From Rostratula benghalensis (taxonomy: Eukaryota; Chordata; Aves; Charadriiformes; Rostratulidae), in contig VXAI01000091.1 in assembly GCA_013399305.1 (NCBI GenBank), positions 2,211,759-2,275,758 on the forward strand: a DNA stretch of 64,000 nucleotides, given 5' to 3'. Positions 39,801 through 63,145 of this stretch are shown here, in pieces; positions within the stretch are counted from its first letter, which is position 1, and every line of letters begins with the position of its first letter. The position numbers and the translations under genes were made by a program. The notes beneath the pieces are model-generated. The model worked only from the letters and a program-made list of their open reading frames with translations. It searched no databases and was not told the DNA's origin.

Positions 39801-42023
39801 TGATTTACTTCAGTGTTTAGCTCACCCACAACTCACTTATGATAAAGTGGTGGGATGCAATTAACTATCTGAACCTCAGCTATCTGATCACGGATGATTT
39901 TCACCCTTTCAGAATTTTTAACTGGATTTGGGTTTCCCCCCTTTGTATCTTAATGATTGTAAAATTTCAGTTTTACTGTCAATAAGACTGTATTCACTGT
40001 CTATTCTCTCAGATGAAACAATTCAGACCATATAAATTGAATTACAGTTTGCCTAACTATAGTATTAAGACTACTGTAAAAATGAGTGCATTGCAATTTT
40101 TTCCATGGCTTTTTTTCTATTATAATTTAACTTCTAAATAGAAGACAAAAATATAACCAGTAATACTTACAATATCCTTGCAGGTCGTGAAAGAGAAAAG
40201 GGTCGTGTTTCTCAAGTGACTTAACCAAAATATTGCAGGCTTCTGAACCTTTATTCAAAATCATGTAAATCATCATTCTTGAGGCTTCTTGGTCAACCCT
40301 TTCACAGACAACAGTATTCACTTCTTCATAAGACATGACATTGCAGGCCAAGAGGTCATCTGCTATTTTCTTGACAGTGATCATTCCCATTCTTTGAATG
40401 AGATGTACTCTGTTGCTTTCTATAAATTCCACTGAGAAGTGAGAATTAATTTTTTTTTAGAATAAGTCTAGCTCATTACAGTAGCTGACACATAAACAGT
40501 CTTTCAGTATTCAGTGCACACTTTTGAGGTGCACTGAGTGGGTGATATCTACAAAAGTACAAATAGTACTCAGGAAATGGTGAGGTCTTAGTAGGAAAGG
40601 AGCAAAAATTATAGAAGTTTTGTGAATGGATAGGAGGTTTCTGGTAAAAAGAAGTGCAGTGTAGGATGTATCAGTATGACCATAAAAGTAATATGATATG
40701 TCTGAGATGTTGGCTGGCATTGCAGAAACATATTAAGAGTTTCAGTGGGAAATGCTTTTGAAAATTATGTCATTTACTAATATGTGTGAATATGGGTTCA
40801 TATATTTGAATCTATGTTAGAAGACCCTGTCAAGTTTATGCAGGGCATGACAAATATAAACTGATTTTTCAAACAAAACCTGCATGAAGTACGTAAATAT
40901 TATTACACTCATTTTAAGACTAAAATACCCAAATGAGTTAAAGCCCAAGCTCATAGGCCATCTTGAACACATCCCAGGATGAAAACATCCCCAAACAGGC
41001 TTCTGTATGCTGTGGTTGGGTCGGCTAAGAATGAGTGTCAGCGTATGCAAGTGTTCCTAACCAGAAGGAATATAGATATGATATATACATCTACCACAGA
41101 TTCTCTTCGCCCAAGCTAGCCAAGGATATCTGGCCAAAATTATTTCTTAATAGCCAGTTGAAGGTAGGTAACAGCATTGTAGAGGCAGTGAGGAGATAAA
41201 TGAAAGATGTTACAGGAATGAGGTGGGGCTCTGGCCTGATGTTGCTAAATTGGAATCATTAGGGATAGCCCCATTTCAGTTGGGCAGCTCTGATCTCTTT
41301 CCTTCCACAAAATCTAGATGAGGTTTGAGATGTAATAGTAAGAACTAGGGCATGAGAATGTCCCTTGTGGGCAAATGTGTATGTGCCACAAGTATTTATC
41401 CAGAAAGAGCTGTATTTTGAGAATTTTACGTTTTTTGCAAATTTGCAATTTTGTTGTGTGGAATTCTAAAATAGAAGTTGGGGACAATGATTAACCTGCA
41501 CACATCAAAATGCACATGGACTATCATTCCTCTTAAGTTTTTTAAAAGTTGAATGCTACAATAAACAAGACTTTTTCAGGGATAATTTCTAAAACTTAAG
41601 CTTCTGCATAATAGTGGGAGAAAGGTAGAAGGTAGGCTTTACAAGTCTGAAATTATCTGCAATATTTTGGAATAAACTGTAGGAATGATTATCAGATAGC
41701 AAACACAAGAAATATCCAGTTCAGAAAAATATTTTGTCAGGAAAAAAAAAAATATTAATCCAATATTTTCTATCTGTAATATGTTGAAATAGAGATTTTC
41801 TAATAAAAATTATCCGTAAATACTACCTTCAAAAATGTTTTAGAGCAAGGCTTTTTACAATGTTAATAAATAGCCATATTGTATAACTAGGACATAAATA
41901 TAGCAATTGTAATGCATTATTTTTTTAAAAGACATTTTCTTTTTAAGGTTATTTTTTTGATTTTTTAATTAAGATTTATATCTAACATTAAACACAAAGA
42001 AACTGTAGTTTATAAATCTTACT
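30532..42023 (-). CDS. NLRC4: NLRC4, CARD-NACHT-LRR inflammasome protein, complete (spliced)
   Basis: Joining eight exons (42023; 40431-40171; 38777-36798; 34629-34537; 33731-33561; 31673-31581; 31237-31070; 30848-30532) gives 3,084 nt, 1,027 residues plus stop, against 1,024 in human. All introns are GT-AG and all junctions keep frame. Seen: CARD (about 1-87), NACHT with Walker A GEAGKGKT (169-176, Lys175) and Walker B LLDGYDE (246-252), winged-helix segment [13 protein letters not shown] with His443, then C-terminal leucine-rich repeats. Known of the family: mammalian NLRC4 is a cytosolic adaptor activated by NAIP sensors of flagellin and type III secretion proteins. It forms a wheel-shaped oligomer and recruits caspase-1 through its CARD. 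There is no stop or frameshift in any exon. Family identity is very secure. The upstream ligand sensor in birds is unknown to me, so ligand specificity cannot be inferred. It lies head-to-head with YIPF4, as in mammals. Confidence 0.95.
30849..31069 (-). other. NLRC4 intron, 221 bp
   Basis: Short GT-AG intron between the last two coding exons. It is T-rich on the plus strand, with a direct repeat of 'tatttcacttac(a/g)ttatta' around 30937-30981. No other feature seen. Confidence 0.85.
31070..31237 (-). CDS. NLRC4: NLRC4 LRR exon d
   Basis: 168 nt, phase 1-1, residues 867-923. It contains [12 protein letters not shown] and [20 protein letters not shown], matching human LTALMLPWGCDV and [20 protein letters not shown]. 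The acceptor is ttcatttag and the donor gtaaggaaat. Confidence 0.92.
31238..31580 (-). other. NLRC4 intron, 343 bp
   Basis: Ordinary GT-AG intron between LRR exons c and d. AT-rich; no repeat or second gene recognised. Confidence 0.8.
31581..31673 (-). CDS. NLRC4: NLRC4 LRR exon c
   Basis: 93 nt, phase 1-1, residues 836-867. It translates as [20 protein letters not shown] followed by [11 protein letters not shown], matching human [20 protein letters not shown]. Acceptor cctcttctag, donor gtaagtcaga. Another AG four bases further in (ctcag) is closer to the coding text, but using it would break the phase; the upstream AG keeps AQNL. Confidence 0.9.
32440..33060 (-). repeat. Degenerate ancient CR1-type LINE, reverse-transcriptase region, inside NLRC4 intron
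   Basis: Within the 31674-33560 intron. Read on the minus strand, the block around 32690-32850 resembles the end of the reverse-transcriptase domain of CR1-like LINEs, as found in turtles and crocodiles. The phrases 'gtgcacaattggttgaaa' and a relic of the 'FDTV(P/S)HDIL' coding segment are the clues. Stops and indels are many, so it is an old, dead copy. It lies in the same orientation as NLRC4. Identification is from pattern memory. Confidence 0.5.
33344..33403. repeat. TTATATAA-rich low-complexity block
   Basis: Four TTATATAA-like units in 60 bp, two in direct repeat (cttttatataa twice) and two forming an imperfect palindrome around AAGCTT (33381-33403). It is intronic to NLRC4. Confidence 0.7.
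33561..33731 (-). CDS. NLRC4: NLRC4 LRR exon b
   Basis: 171 nt, phase 1-1, residues 779-836. The translation starts [18 protein letters not shown] and ends near SSDAVEIL, corresponding to human AEGLKNLKKMCL...SANAVKIL. The acceptor follows attcaaag and the donor is gtaagaatag. It forms part of the C-terminal LRR array that, in mammals, autoinhibits the NACHT module and contacts neighbouring protomers. Confidence 0.92.
33889..33942 (-). repeat. CR1 3'-end fragment
   Basis: 'cagaatcatagaatggttta' followed by 'ggttggaagggaccttaaag' is the inverted 3' tail of an avian CR1. It sits about 160 bp from LRR exon b within the NLRC4 intron. Confidence 0.9.
34537..34629 (-). CDS. NLRC4: NLRC4 LRR exon a
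   Basis: 93 nt, phase 1-1, residues 748-779. The acceptor is ttttttggcag and the donor gtaatttctc. The translation contains [16 protein letters not shown], which matches the human LRR segment LIMDNIKMNEEDAIKL. No long open frame marks this exon; it was placed by homology and splice sites. Confidence 0.9.
35333..35960 (-). repeat. CR1 LINE fragment, diverged
   Basis: Begins at its 3' end with 'aaatcatagaatgatc...ggttgggacatctgagatcatctagttc' and continues through typical inverted CR1 text ('tccagccacattttt', 'gacctccagatccctg', 'ctgaaaagctccat', 'ctgggcagcctgaaactgca'). It is about 0.6 kb, 5'-truncated and older than the copies in YIPF4. It lies in the 34630-36797 intron of NLRC4. Confidence 0.8.
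36798..38777 (-). CDS. NLRC4: NLRC4 NACHT/HD1/WHD/HD2 exon
   Basis: A single 1,980-nt exon codes for residues 88-748. Acceptor: tctttgccttag. Donor: gtacag. In order it shows the linker, Walker A at 169-176, Walker B at 246-252, the sensor-1 segment VLIATRTE at 275-282, the WHD with His443, and the HD2/early repeat region ending near 747. Numbering matches human without a net gap through at least Ser533 (here RKSEN). The human counterpart is likewise one large exon. It starts and ends in phase 1, so skipping it would preserve frame and give a CARD-LRR protein of 367 residues. Confidence 0.96.
38778..40170 (-). other. NLRC4 intron between CARD and NACHT exons
   Basis: 1.4-kb GT-AG intron, AT-rich. 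No repeat family or coding segment recognised. Confidence 0.85.
40171..40431 (-). CDS. NLRC4: NLRC4 CARD exon
   Basis: Encodes residues 1-87 (minus the A of the ATG) and the first base of codon 88. The peptide includes HLIQRMGM and, further on, [19 protein letters not shown]. It aligns end to end with the human NLRC4 CARD, the domain that recruits caspase-1 or ASC. Acceptor: cttctcag at 40432-40439. Donor: gtaagtatta at 40161-40170, immediately after GGATATT. It ends in phase 1. Confidence 0.93.
40432..42022 (-). other. NLRC4 intron splitting the start codon
   Basis: 1.6-kb intron with donor gtaagatt (42022 downward) and acceptor cttctcag (40439-40432). If the upstream exon is right, this intron separates the A from the TG of the initiator ATG. 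AT-rich, with no repeat recognised. Confidence 0.65.
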
Positions 42024-42080
42024 TGTTCAGACTGAAAGTTTCAATGGCTGAACTGTGGAACAGGGAATCTAGTATCCAGA
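42023..42080 (-). other. NLRC4: NLRC4 upstream exon: 5' UTR plus first base of the start codon
   Basis: On the minus strand a pyrimidine-rich acceptor (tttgttttatttttcag) precedes a 58-nt segment ending CTGAACAA, followed by a strong donor gtaagatt. The coding CARD exon begins, after its own CAG acceptor, with TGGAATTT. Splicing these two yields ACAATGGAA, an ATG with A at -3 and G at +4. The reading frame then begins M-E-F-I, matching the human start M-N-F-I. Without this exon, the position of the first codon reads GTG. The exon is inferred from splice signals and the restored start codon; no transcript data are available. Confidence 0.7.
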
Positions 42081-45000
42081 CTGAAAAATAAAACAAATCA
42101 CTCTCCTAGACCAGGAAAAAAAATACCATTACTGAAATGCTGATATTCAACGAGTCAGATATAACAATATTCTCTCCAGCTGAATTTACTACAATTACTT
42201 TGATTTGATAACTCATATATATTTTTGATAACTTTAAAACATGTTTCAAAACAACAAGCAGGAAATATTGATTTAAGCAAGTGATATTTATCTTCTGTGC
42301 TTTAATTTCTAAGGAATAGATCATTCTCAAAGAAAAGCATAATCACTAAAATGTTATCTTTAAAGTAAATTTGGTCATTATTTTTGACCACCAGAAAGAT
42401 ACCATTCAATTTTCACATTGTTTCACTTCATGTTTCCCATAGTTTCATAGTGTCGTATATCTATGTATGAAGGCTTTTTATATTTCACATTTTTGTGAAT
42501 AAGGATAGTGTATGAGGCATACAGCACTTATTTATTTGTTTTTACTCTGAATGATACCAAGATACATTTGGATGGAAATGATAATAGCATACAAATTCAA
42601 TATTTAAATTAATTCATTATATTACCCAAGATTTCATTAATTCATTACATAAAACTAAAGGTGCCTTCAATAAAATGACTTTTAATAGATACAACTGAGA
42701 AAATAAAGTACCGTTGTCATAACATAGCACATCAAAATAAAGCTCCACCAAGCTCAATATCCCATCTCCAGCAGTGTCTTCCGTAAGATGTTCCATTCCT
42801 TGGAATGTTTTCTATTTCCATTCTATTCTTTCTGAGATGAAATACCAAAGCATGATATTAAGATACCATATGGCTTTATGGATTGACACGGTGCTACAAT
42901 AATGTTCTCTCTTTCATTCTCCATTTTCTGACACTTCCTTCCATTTGCTTTTACTGAGAGTTGAGCAGATATTTTCATAGAGCTATCAATTTAAAATGAA
43001 AATTAAATCCCCAGCTCTCAGTTCTAAATGTTAATCACCATCCTCATGTAAGCAAACCCATGATTTTTAAGAGTAACTTAACAAAAACAGAATTAAAAAT
43101 GTTGTGTGCTTATACAACCTTTTTAAAAAATCCTTAAAATACTCAAATATCAAATGTAGAAGCACAGTCTAATGACATTAACCCTCTCTAAGCTAAAACT
43201 TAAATATTCTAAAGCTTCTAGAATCTACAATAGTGTCCAGTATTACCAGCTCTACTTAGTAATAAACTCACAGCTTGTAGCACACTGTTGATAGTTAGTA
43301 ATTAATAATAGTTGCTAGTATACCAGATTATTACTTAGCCATAAATTCTGGAAAACTATTCTAGATATACAGTGCTGAAAGACTAATTTAAACTTCCTCC
43401 AGTAAAATGTATCACCTTAAACATTTCAGCTTTCCTAATAGTTTTTCTAAACAAATGTCACACAGGCTTTTTTTGTTTTTGTTTTTGTTTAAAGAACTAG
43501 TTAAAATAAATAGACGCAAATTCCCCACTGCAAAAGGCATGTAAGGTTTCTTAAGAAAAAAAAATAATATTCAAGAAATAAGGTTAGCGGTAAGAAAGCA
43601 AGCTGGTTTTACTCACATCACTATGCTCTTAAATTAAAACGACTCAGGAAGAAGCAAAGTGTCACAGTGCTTGTCAAAAACTGACTCCATGTTATCTGTA
43701 TGTTCCTTCTCTGTAAGGTTCCTCCTTTTACAAGTGCTTAGTATCTTGTTTGCTTAAAGAGTATGTTGTGCAATGCTCTTCTGCTGCCAGAAACAGATGA
43801 AACTCTTCCTTGATTTAAAGCAAGTTCCGGTTCATAACTATTTGAAATTCTACAGCAGTTATGAAAAACGTAGCCTTCACTCCAGGGCTAATGGTCAAGT
43901 TGTTAGTAAATATTTCTACTACTGGTAGAAATTAGCATATCTACAATGCATTTACTTCACTCACTCTTTAATAGTTTCATTAAAAGATAGTAAATTTAAT
44001 TCACGAGTGAGGTGTTCACTGTGGGACTCTGTGTCATCCAAGTCAGGTGCAGGGCTTTCCTCACTAATTAGAGCAGCACTAACTCAAGCAACTAGATATA
44101 GCGAGGCAGGGCAAAGAGAGGATCTAACAACCCTAGACACAAATGCAAAAGCTATTTTAAAGTGGATGATTTATACTATCTGCATAAAAGTTAGTCTAAT
44201 CTGATATTACTCTGGTACATTAGAAATTAAACTCCCCAGCAACTCTGCCTACTTCCCCTGTCACAGTGGTCAGCTCCAGACTTCCCCCAAGAAATTGCAA
44301 GATGACTTTTAACGTCAATTATTCTGACTTCCTTCTCACACAGTAAATATTACAAAATGTTCCAGTAAATTCACATACTGCATGATTCTTGCGCTTCTAA
44401 AATTAAAATTAAATGGGAGCCCTTCCATAGTAGTTTAGGCTGAATTAGCCACCTACAGGCAACAACAGATGCTCTCCCCTAACCTCGCACTCCAAGGAAA
44501 GGAGGAGGTAGGATAAAGAGATTTACGAGTTTAGGAGGAACTAAACTACTTTAATGAAATATTAAAAATAAAATAGAAAGGAAATAATGAAAATAGATAC
44601 AAAACTGTATCAAGCTCCCAGGATGCCATCACCAGCAGGCACCGGAGAAGTCCCAGACTGGACTCAGTGATGGATGGGAACTGGACTCAGGAACATACAG
44701 ATTGGGATCAAAGGCAGGCAAACAGAGTCCTCTTTGGATGTCGGCCATCAAAGAAAGGGGGATGATATTTTGATCCCTCAGCTTTTATGCTGAGCATGGG
44801 GCAGATGGGTCAGTTTTGGGTCACCTGTCCTGTCCACTCCTCCCTGCAGGTGGGACTCCTCAACACTTTTCTGTTTCCAACCCTCCAATGTGGCAAATAA
44901 CAAAATTAGCTGCCCTTGGTTGTTAGAGCAATAAGTATTAAAAAGTCTCTCTACATAGTATTCCTTGGCATATACTCTATAAACAACAATAAACATTGTC

Positions 45001-45659
45001 TTAAGACTCTGAGAAGGAACAGTAATATGCTGTTAATTTCAGAATTAAAAGAGGTTTATCTAATAAGTAAAATTACCGAACAGAAAGTTGGTTCTGTTAC
45101 CTCAAGCCAGGACAATGGTATATAGGAAAAAATAGTGAAAGAGTTGCAGATGACCGTGACTGACACTGGGAGATGGAGCCATATAAATTATTGGTGGGTA
45201 GTAAAGATGGAGACAAATCCTTCTGACCAGTCAAAAGAAAGGATGCATTTTTTTCATATCCATCACGGAAGGAATGAGTGTTCTGTTTGATCAGTCAAAG
45301 CCTCATACGGAAAGAACCACCAAGAATTCACTGAGACTTTACTCCTGAGTGACCACTAGGGACCACCCAAGACCTTCCATGAAGCCCCTAACAGACTTAA
45401 TGGGCAGGTGCTAGGGTGATGTGTTCTAATGAGCTCTGGGAAATGTTATGATTATTCATATCCTACCTCTGTGAATCTTGCATTTGATGGACATGTTGGG
45501 TGGAGATGCACCATATTCCTGGCACCAAATAAAAGGATGCCTGCTGCTTAAGACTACACTGGTGATAAGGAGTTAATGCCCCAATTTTGGTGACAAAATG
45601 AGTAGATTTACAGTTAAAGAGGACAGTGGGCAGATGGTAGGTGGGGGCAGGCAGCAAGC
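42081..45659. other. Spacer between NLRC4 and YIPF4
   Basis: About 3.6 kb, AT-rich up to roughly 44.4 kb, with no long open frame matching a known protein. It would contain the NLRC4 first exon and promoter. 'tttttttgtttttgtttttgttt' near 43468-43490 is a simple T/G-rich run. Nothing else recognised. Confidence 0.6.
43617..43800 (-). other. Candidate NLRC4 first exon (5' UTR), upstream edge unknown
   Basis: On the minus strand a good donor (GAT|gtgagtaa) sits at 43617/43616. It could splice to the 42080 acceptor of the next NLRC4 exon. The segment holds a short upstream ORF of 18 codons (43690 to 43634). No TATA box or CpG island is evident here, so the true first exon could instead lie nearer the CpG island at 46 kb. 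Confidence 0.22.
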
Positions 45660-45851
45660 ATTGGCCATGAGGGTGGCAAGACACTGGAACAGGTTGCCCA
45701 AAAAAGTCGTGGACGTCCCATCTCTGGAAGCGTTCAAGGCTGGGTTTCAGGAACCTGCTCTCATGAAATGTGTCCCCGTCTACGGCAGGGAGGTTGGAGC
45801 TCGATGATCCTTAACGTCCCTTCCAACCCAAACCATTCTATGATTCTGTAG
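45660..45851 (+). repeat. CR1 3' fragment at the edge of the CpG island
   Basis: 'ggcaagacactggaacaggt' ... 'cccatctctggaagcgttcaa' ... 'cgatgatccttaacgtccc' ... 'ccattctatgattctgt' is the sense 3' part of a young avian CR1. Its end lies about 0.73 kb before the YIPF4 ATG, abutting the GC-rich promoter. Its 5' boundary is approximate. Confidence 0.9.
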
Positions 45852-46286
45852 AACCAGGAAAACCCTTGCAATGGCAGTGAGGGGGTAAGATACCACCCCG
45901 GGGTTGTGCAGACGCCAAATTTCTGCTGCCAGCTTTTCAGCTCGGCCCTGGATGGTCGGGCTGGACGACAACACCTGCCCTCCCCCCTTTAACAGTGCCC
46001 ACCGTGAAGACGGCAGCACCCGGCAAGGCAGGAGGTGCCCCAGGCACCCTCCAGAGCTACCAGCGCAAGGGGGCTGTGCCTCAACCTTCCTAGGTATGGC
46101 AGGCCTCCTCCCACGGGAGGTGGTAGCCAGAAAGGGCACCGGCGGGCCCACCCGCCAGCTACCCTTGAAGGGAAGAGGGGGCGGCCCAGGAGGCCGCAGC
46201 AACCCTCGGCCAGGGAATGACGCAAGCCCCGTGACGCGCGTGAACAACCCAACACCTCTTTCCCCCCTCCTCGGGTCACCTGTCCG

Positions 46287-46430
46287 CCAATCAAGGAGGA
46301 GCTTTATACCGGAGTCCGAGTGACCTCACTCCCGGGGGAGCCAGTTAGCATTGCCCTCCTCTCTCCTCCCCTCCCCCGGCGGCCAATCGCAGCGCGCTTT
46401 GTAAGCAGCCAATCGGCGGGGCGGTGCCCC
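46287..46430 (+). promoter_or_regulatory. YIPF4 core promoter: three CCAAT boxes and a GC box
   Basis: CCAAT motifs at 46287-46291, 46383-46387 and 46409-46413, the last followed at once by a GC box (ggcggggcggtg). CRE-like TGACG motifs (gaatgacgcaag, gtgacgcgcg) lie upstream at about 46215-46240, and 'gctttatacc' at 46301 is a weak TATA-like site. NF-Y and Sp1 binding is the usual reading of such motifs. Transcription probably starts between about 46430 and 46520. Confidence 0.6.
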
Positions 46431-46506
46431 TTGTTGTGCCCCCCCGAAGTTGCTTGCGCTGTGGCGTTGGGTGCCGGCCGCTGTGGCTGTGGCAGGGACC
46501 CGCTAG

Positions 46507-60576
<14,070 letters not shown>

Positions 60577-63145
60577 TCTAGTACAAGACGTGGCCAGCAA
60601 CTATATTTTATTCCCTTGCAGACTGATAATGCATAAGGCTGGAGATAATAAAGTGACTGTTTTGTATCCAGTTGTCAAGATGTCTTAAGATCGAAGAGCT
60701 TATTTGTGTATATTATTTAATGAAGCAATTGTAGCTATATAGATTTGTATCAAAGTTCTAGGTTTGTTTAAGATTCTTCAGATTTTAATGAACAAAATAA
60801 GAACCTCGAGTTTTATAAGAAAGTGTAGCAAACCCACAATTCAATACCTGTGCCAAAAGCACTAGGACCAGATTACTCCATTCAAAGAGAAAAATGAGGT
60901 TAACTGTAATAATCTCAAAGTGCAATTTTTCTTTTGAGCTTAAACACAGCTGGCTTTTTTGGCACAGCAAATTCTGTAGATAATATATATTTATGAAACA
61001 GTCCTGATTGTTCACAGAATAGTCTGGATAATCAAGACATGAAGATACTACTTTTAATTTAGTGCCTCAATTACTTTGATTTGGCTATTGAGTTTTTATA
61101 AATTCCAATCTGTTTTCAAAACATGTATATACTGTGTATTTTGTATCTATGGCTTGTGTGTAACGTAAATACTCCTTGGTTAAGGATGTATATTGGGTTT
61201 TTAAAAACTGAAGATACAAGTATTTGAAGTCTTCATTTACTATCTCTGACCAAAGGAGCAAGACATTTACTGAGTGACATTATTAATTAAATTGCATATT
61301 TAGAGAATCAAATTATTTTACTTAAAAGTATAAATTTACAGAGAAACGGGTGAACACCTTTCTCAGCTGTAGTGTTGGCTTAATGTTGGAGAAAAAAGAT
61401 GATCTATGAAATTTGTGTGATCTTTAAACAATGTTATTTTATGATGACAAAATAAAAATAATGCTTCCCTAACTATGTTTAACAACAACTTGCTCTGTCT
61501 TGCTTTTAGCATGGTATTTAACATGCATTCATTTTTCTTTCCCAATACTATTAATCCCTTATACAGAGAAATAAAAAGATTTGCAAGGCCAGATTCTCCC
61601 TCCATTAAAATGAGGCAGAATGGCAGCCTTGGTAACCATTGTGGTCTTGCTAATTTTGACTGTCCAAGGATTCTGTAGTAACATGCTGACATGTGAAGCA
61701 TTTTCTGTGTACTGTGTTGATTGCTTATGCAGTGGTTCTCATGGTAATGTTTCTTCACAAGAGAAGTCAACTGAAGTTCACTTTGCATGGTACTAATTTA
61801 GGCATTTGAAATCTTCAGTATTTAGTATTGCCCAATAGTTCTTAAGTTTCTAAATTTATTTTTTTCTAATGGAAAAAAGCATTTTCATTCTACAAATAAA
61901 AATCAACCGTGACAAGGTAATAGCAATGCCTGTCTTTGATCCCCGATGGGCACACTTTCTTATCAGAACTGTAGTTTTCACCGTTCTGGACAGCGTGACT
62001 TGCCATTTTGGTAATTCATTTTTATCACTCATTAGTGATGCAAAATCAATACTTAAATTCCAACTCTGCCAGAAATCTTTAGCTTATTCATTTTGCTTTC
62101 CTGGCTGATACTTGTGTTAGTTTTAAACAGAACTACTTAAACTTGTTGCTGGACATGAATTGTAATGCAGTACTCTAGTTTGTAACACTTGAAAGGAGGA
62201 AAAACTGGTCAAGTGATGGACTCCTACAGAAGTTCTGGTGGAATGGCTGCAGAGTCATACTAAACCAGTTAACAGCGGCAGATTAGTACTTATCTACAAT
62301 TGTTTTGTGAGCATTCATACAAAATAAATAATTTTAAAAAACCCCAAAAAACAAACCAAAACCAAGTTACAGTGTATTTAAAAAAAATAAAGGGCATTCT
62401 AGCTATAGAATCTTGCATGATAATCTGATCATATTTTTTTTTTATGACCTATATTTCTTTTTTAACAGGAACACCCAACTAGTATTAGAAGATTCATGGC
62501 AGACCCTGTGACCACACACTTAACTAACATCACCACAGACGTGAGGGGAAGGACACATTTAGGGTCCTAGGCTTTCAGCGAGCTCTCAGCTCAGTTCCTT
62601 TATGTATAGCTGTTCATTAGGTGTCCATAAGATCCTGGGCATCTGAAATGACTAGGAAGGAATATTCAAAGGATGCAAGAATGATGTATTTGATCTTCAA
62701 ATCCCTTAATTTCTTCTATTGTTCTGTGAAATTTATAGTTGCAATTGTAACTGTTCCTTTCCAGACTTGGCACGTGTCATACGCAGTGTAGATAAGCACT
62801 TAACATAGTACGTATTTTGTACACAATTGCAGATTTGCACCTTTAATCTTAGTATCTCTAGGGCCACCTTTTGTGCATATGCTGTGCAAGAAATATGTAC
62901 AAACAGCTCTCTAATGGTTCTGATAGTTTGTAATAACTTTGCATTAAACTAACTCATATTTTTAGATGAGGTATGTGTGTAAATACAAGATGTATTTTAT
63001 AAAAATTTTGAATTAAACTTGTTTACAGAATGTATGAAGCTCATTTATGTTTACTGAGTTAAGACATCTATATTCTTATACATGTCATCTGTCTCAAGTT
63101 TTGAGGCTATAAATAAATGTTTGTGACAATAAATATTTTACTTCT
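60577..63145 (+). other. YIPF4: Probable YIPF4 3' UTR with several polyadenylation signals
   Basis: AT-rich, without a coding match. AATAAA hexamers lie at 60647-60652 (about 70 bp after the stop), 61451-61456, 62323-62328, and in tandem at 63112-63117 and 63128-63133. The proximal and the distal pair are the likeliest sites, giving a short and a ~2.5-kb 3' UTR. Long YIPF4 3' UTRs are usual in vertebrates. The end point is inferred. Confidence 0.55.

Noticed and set aside
40430..40432. GTG as the NLRC4 start codon
   Set aside because: Nuclear vertebrate genes rarely start at GTG. The G is the last base of a CAG acceptor, and a split ATG explains the site better.
45780..46323. Overlapping open frames of 100-155 residues on both strands upstream of YIPF4
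   Set aside because: They lie in the CpG island and CR1 tail, where stop codons are rare. Arg/Pro/Gly-rich, mutually overlapping, with no homology.
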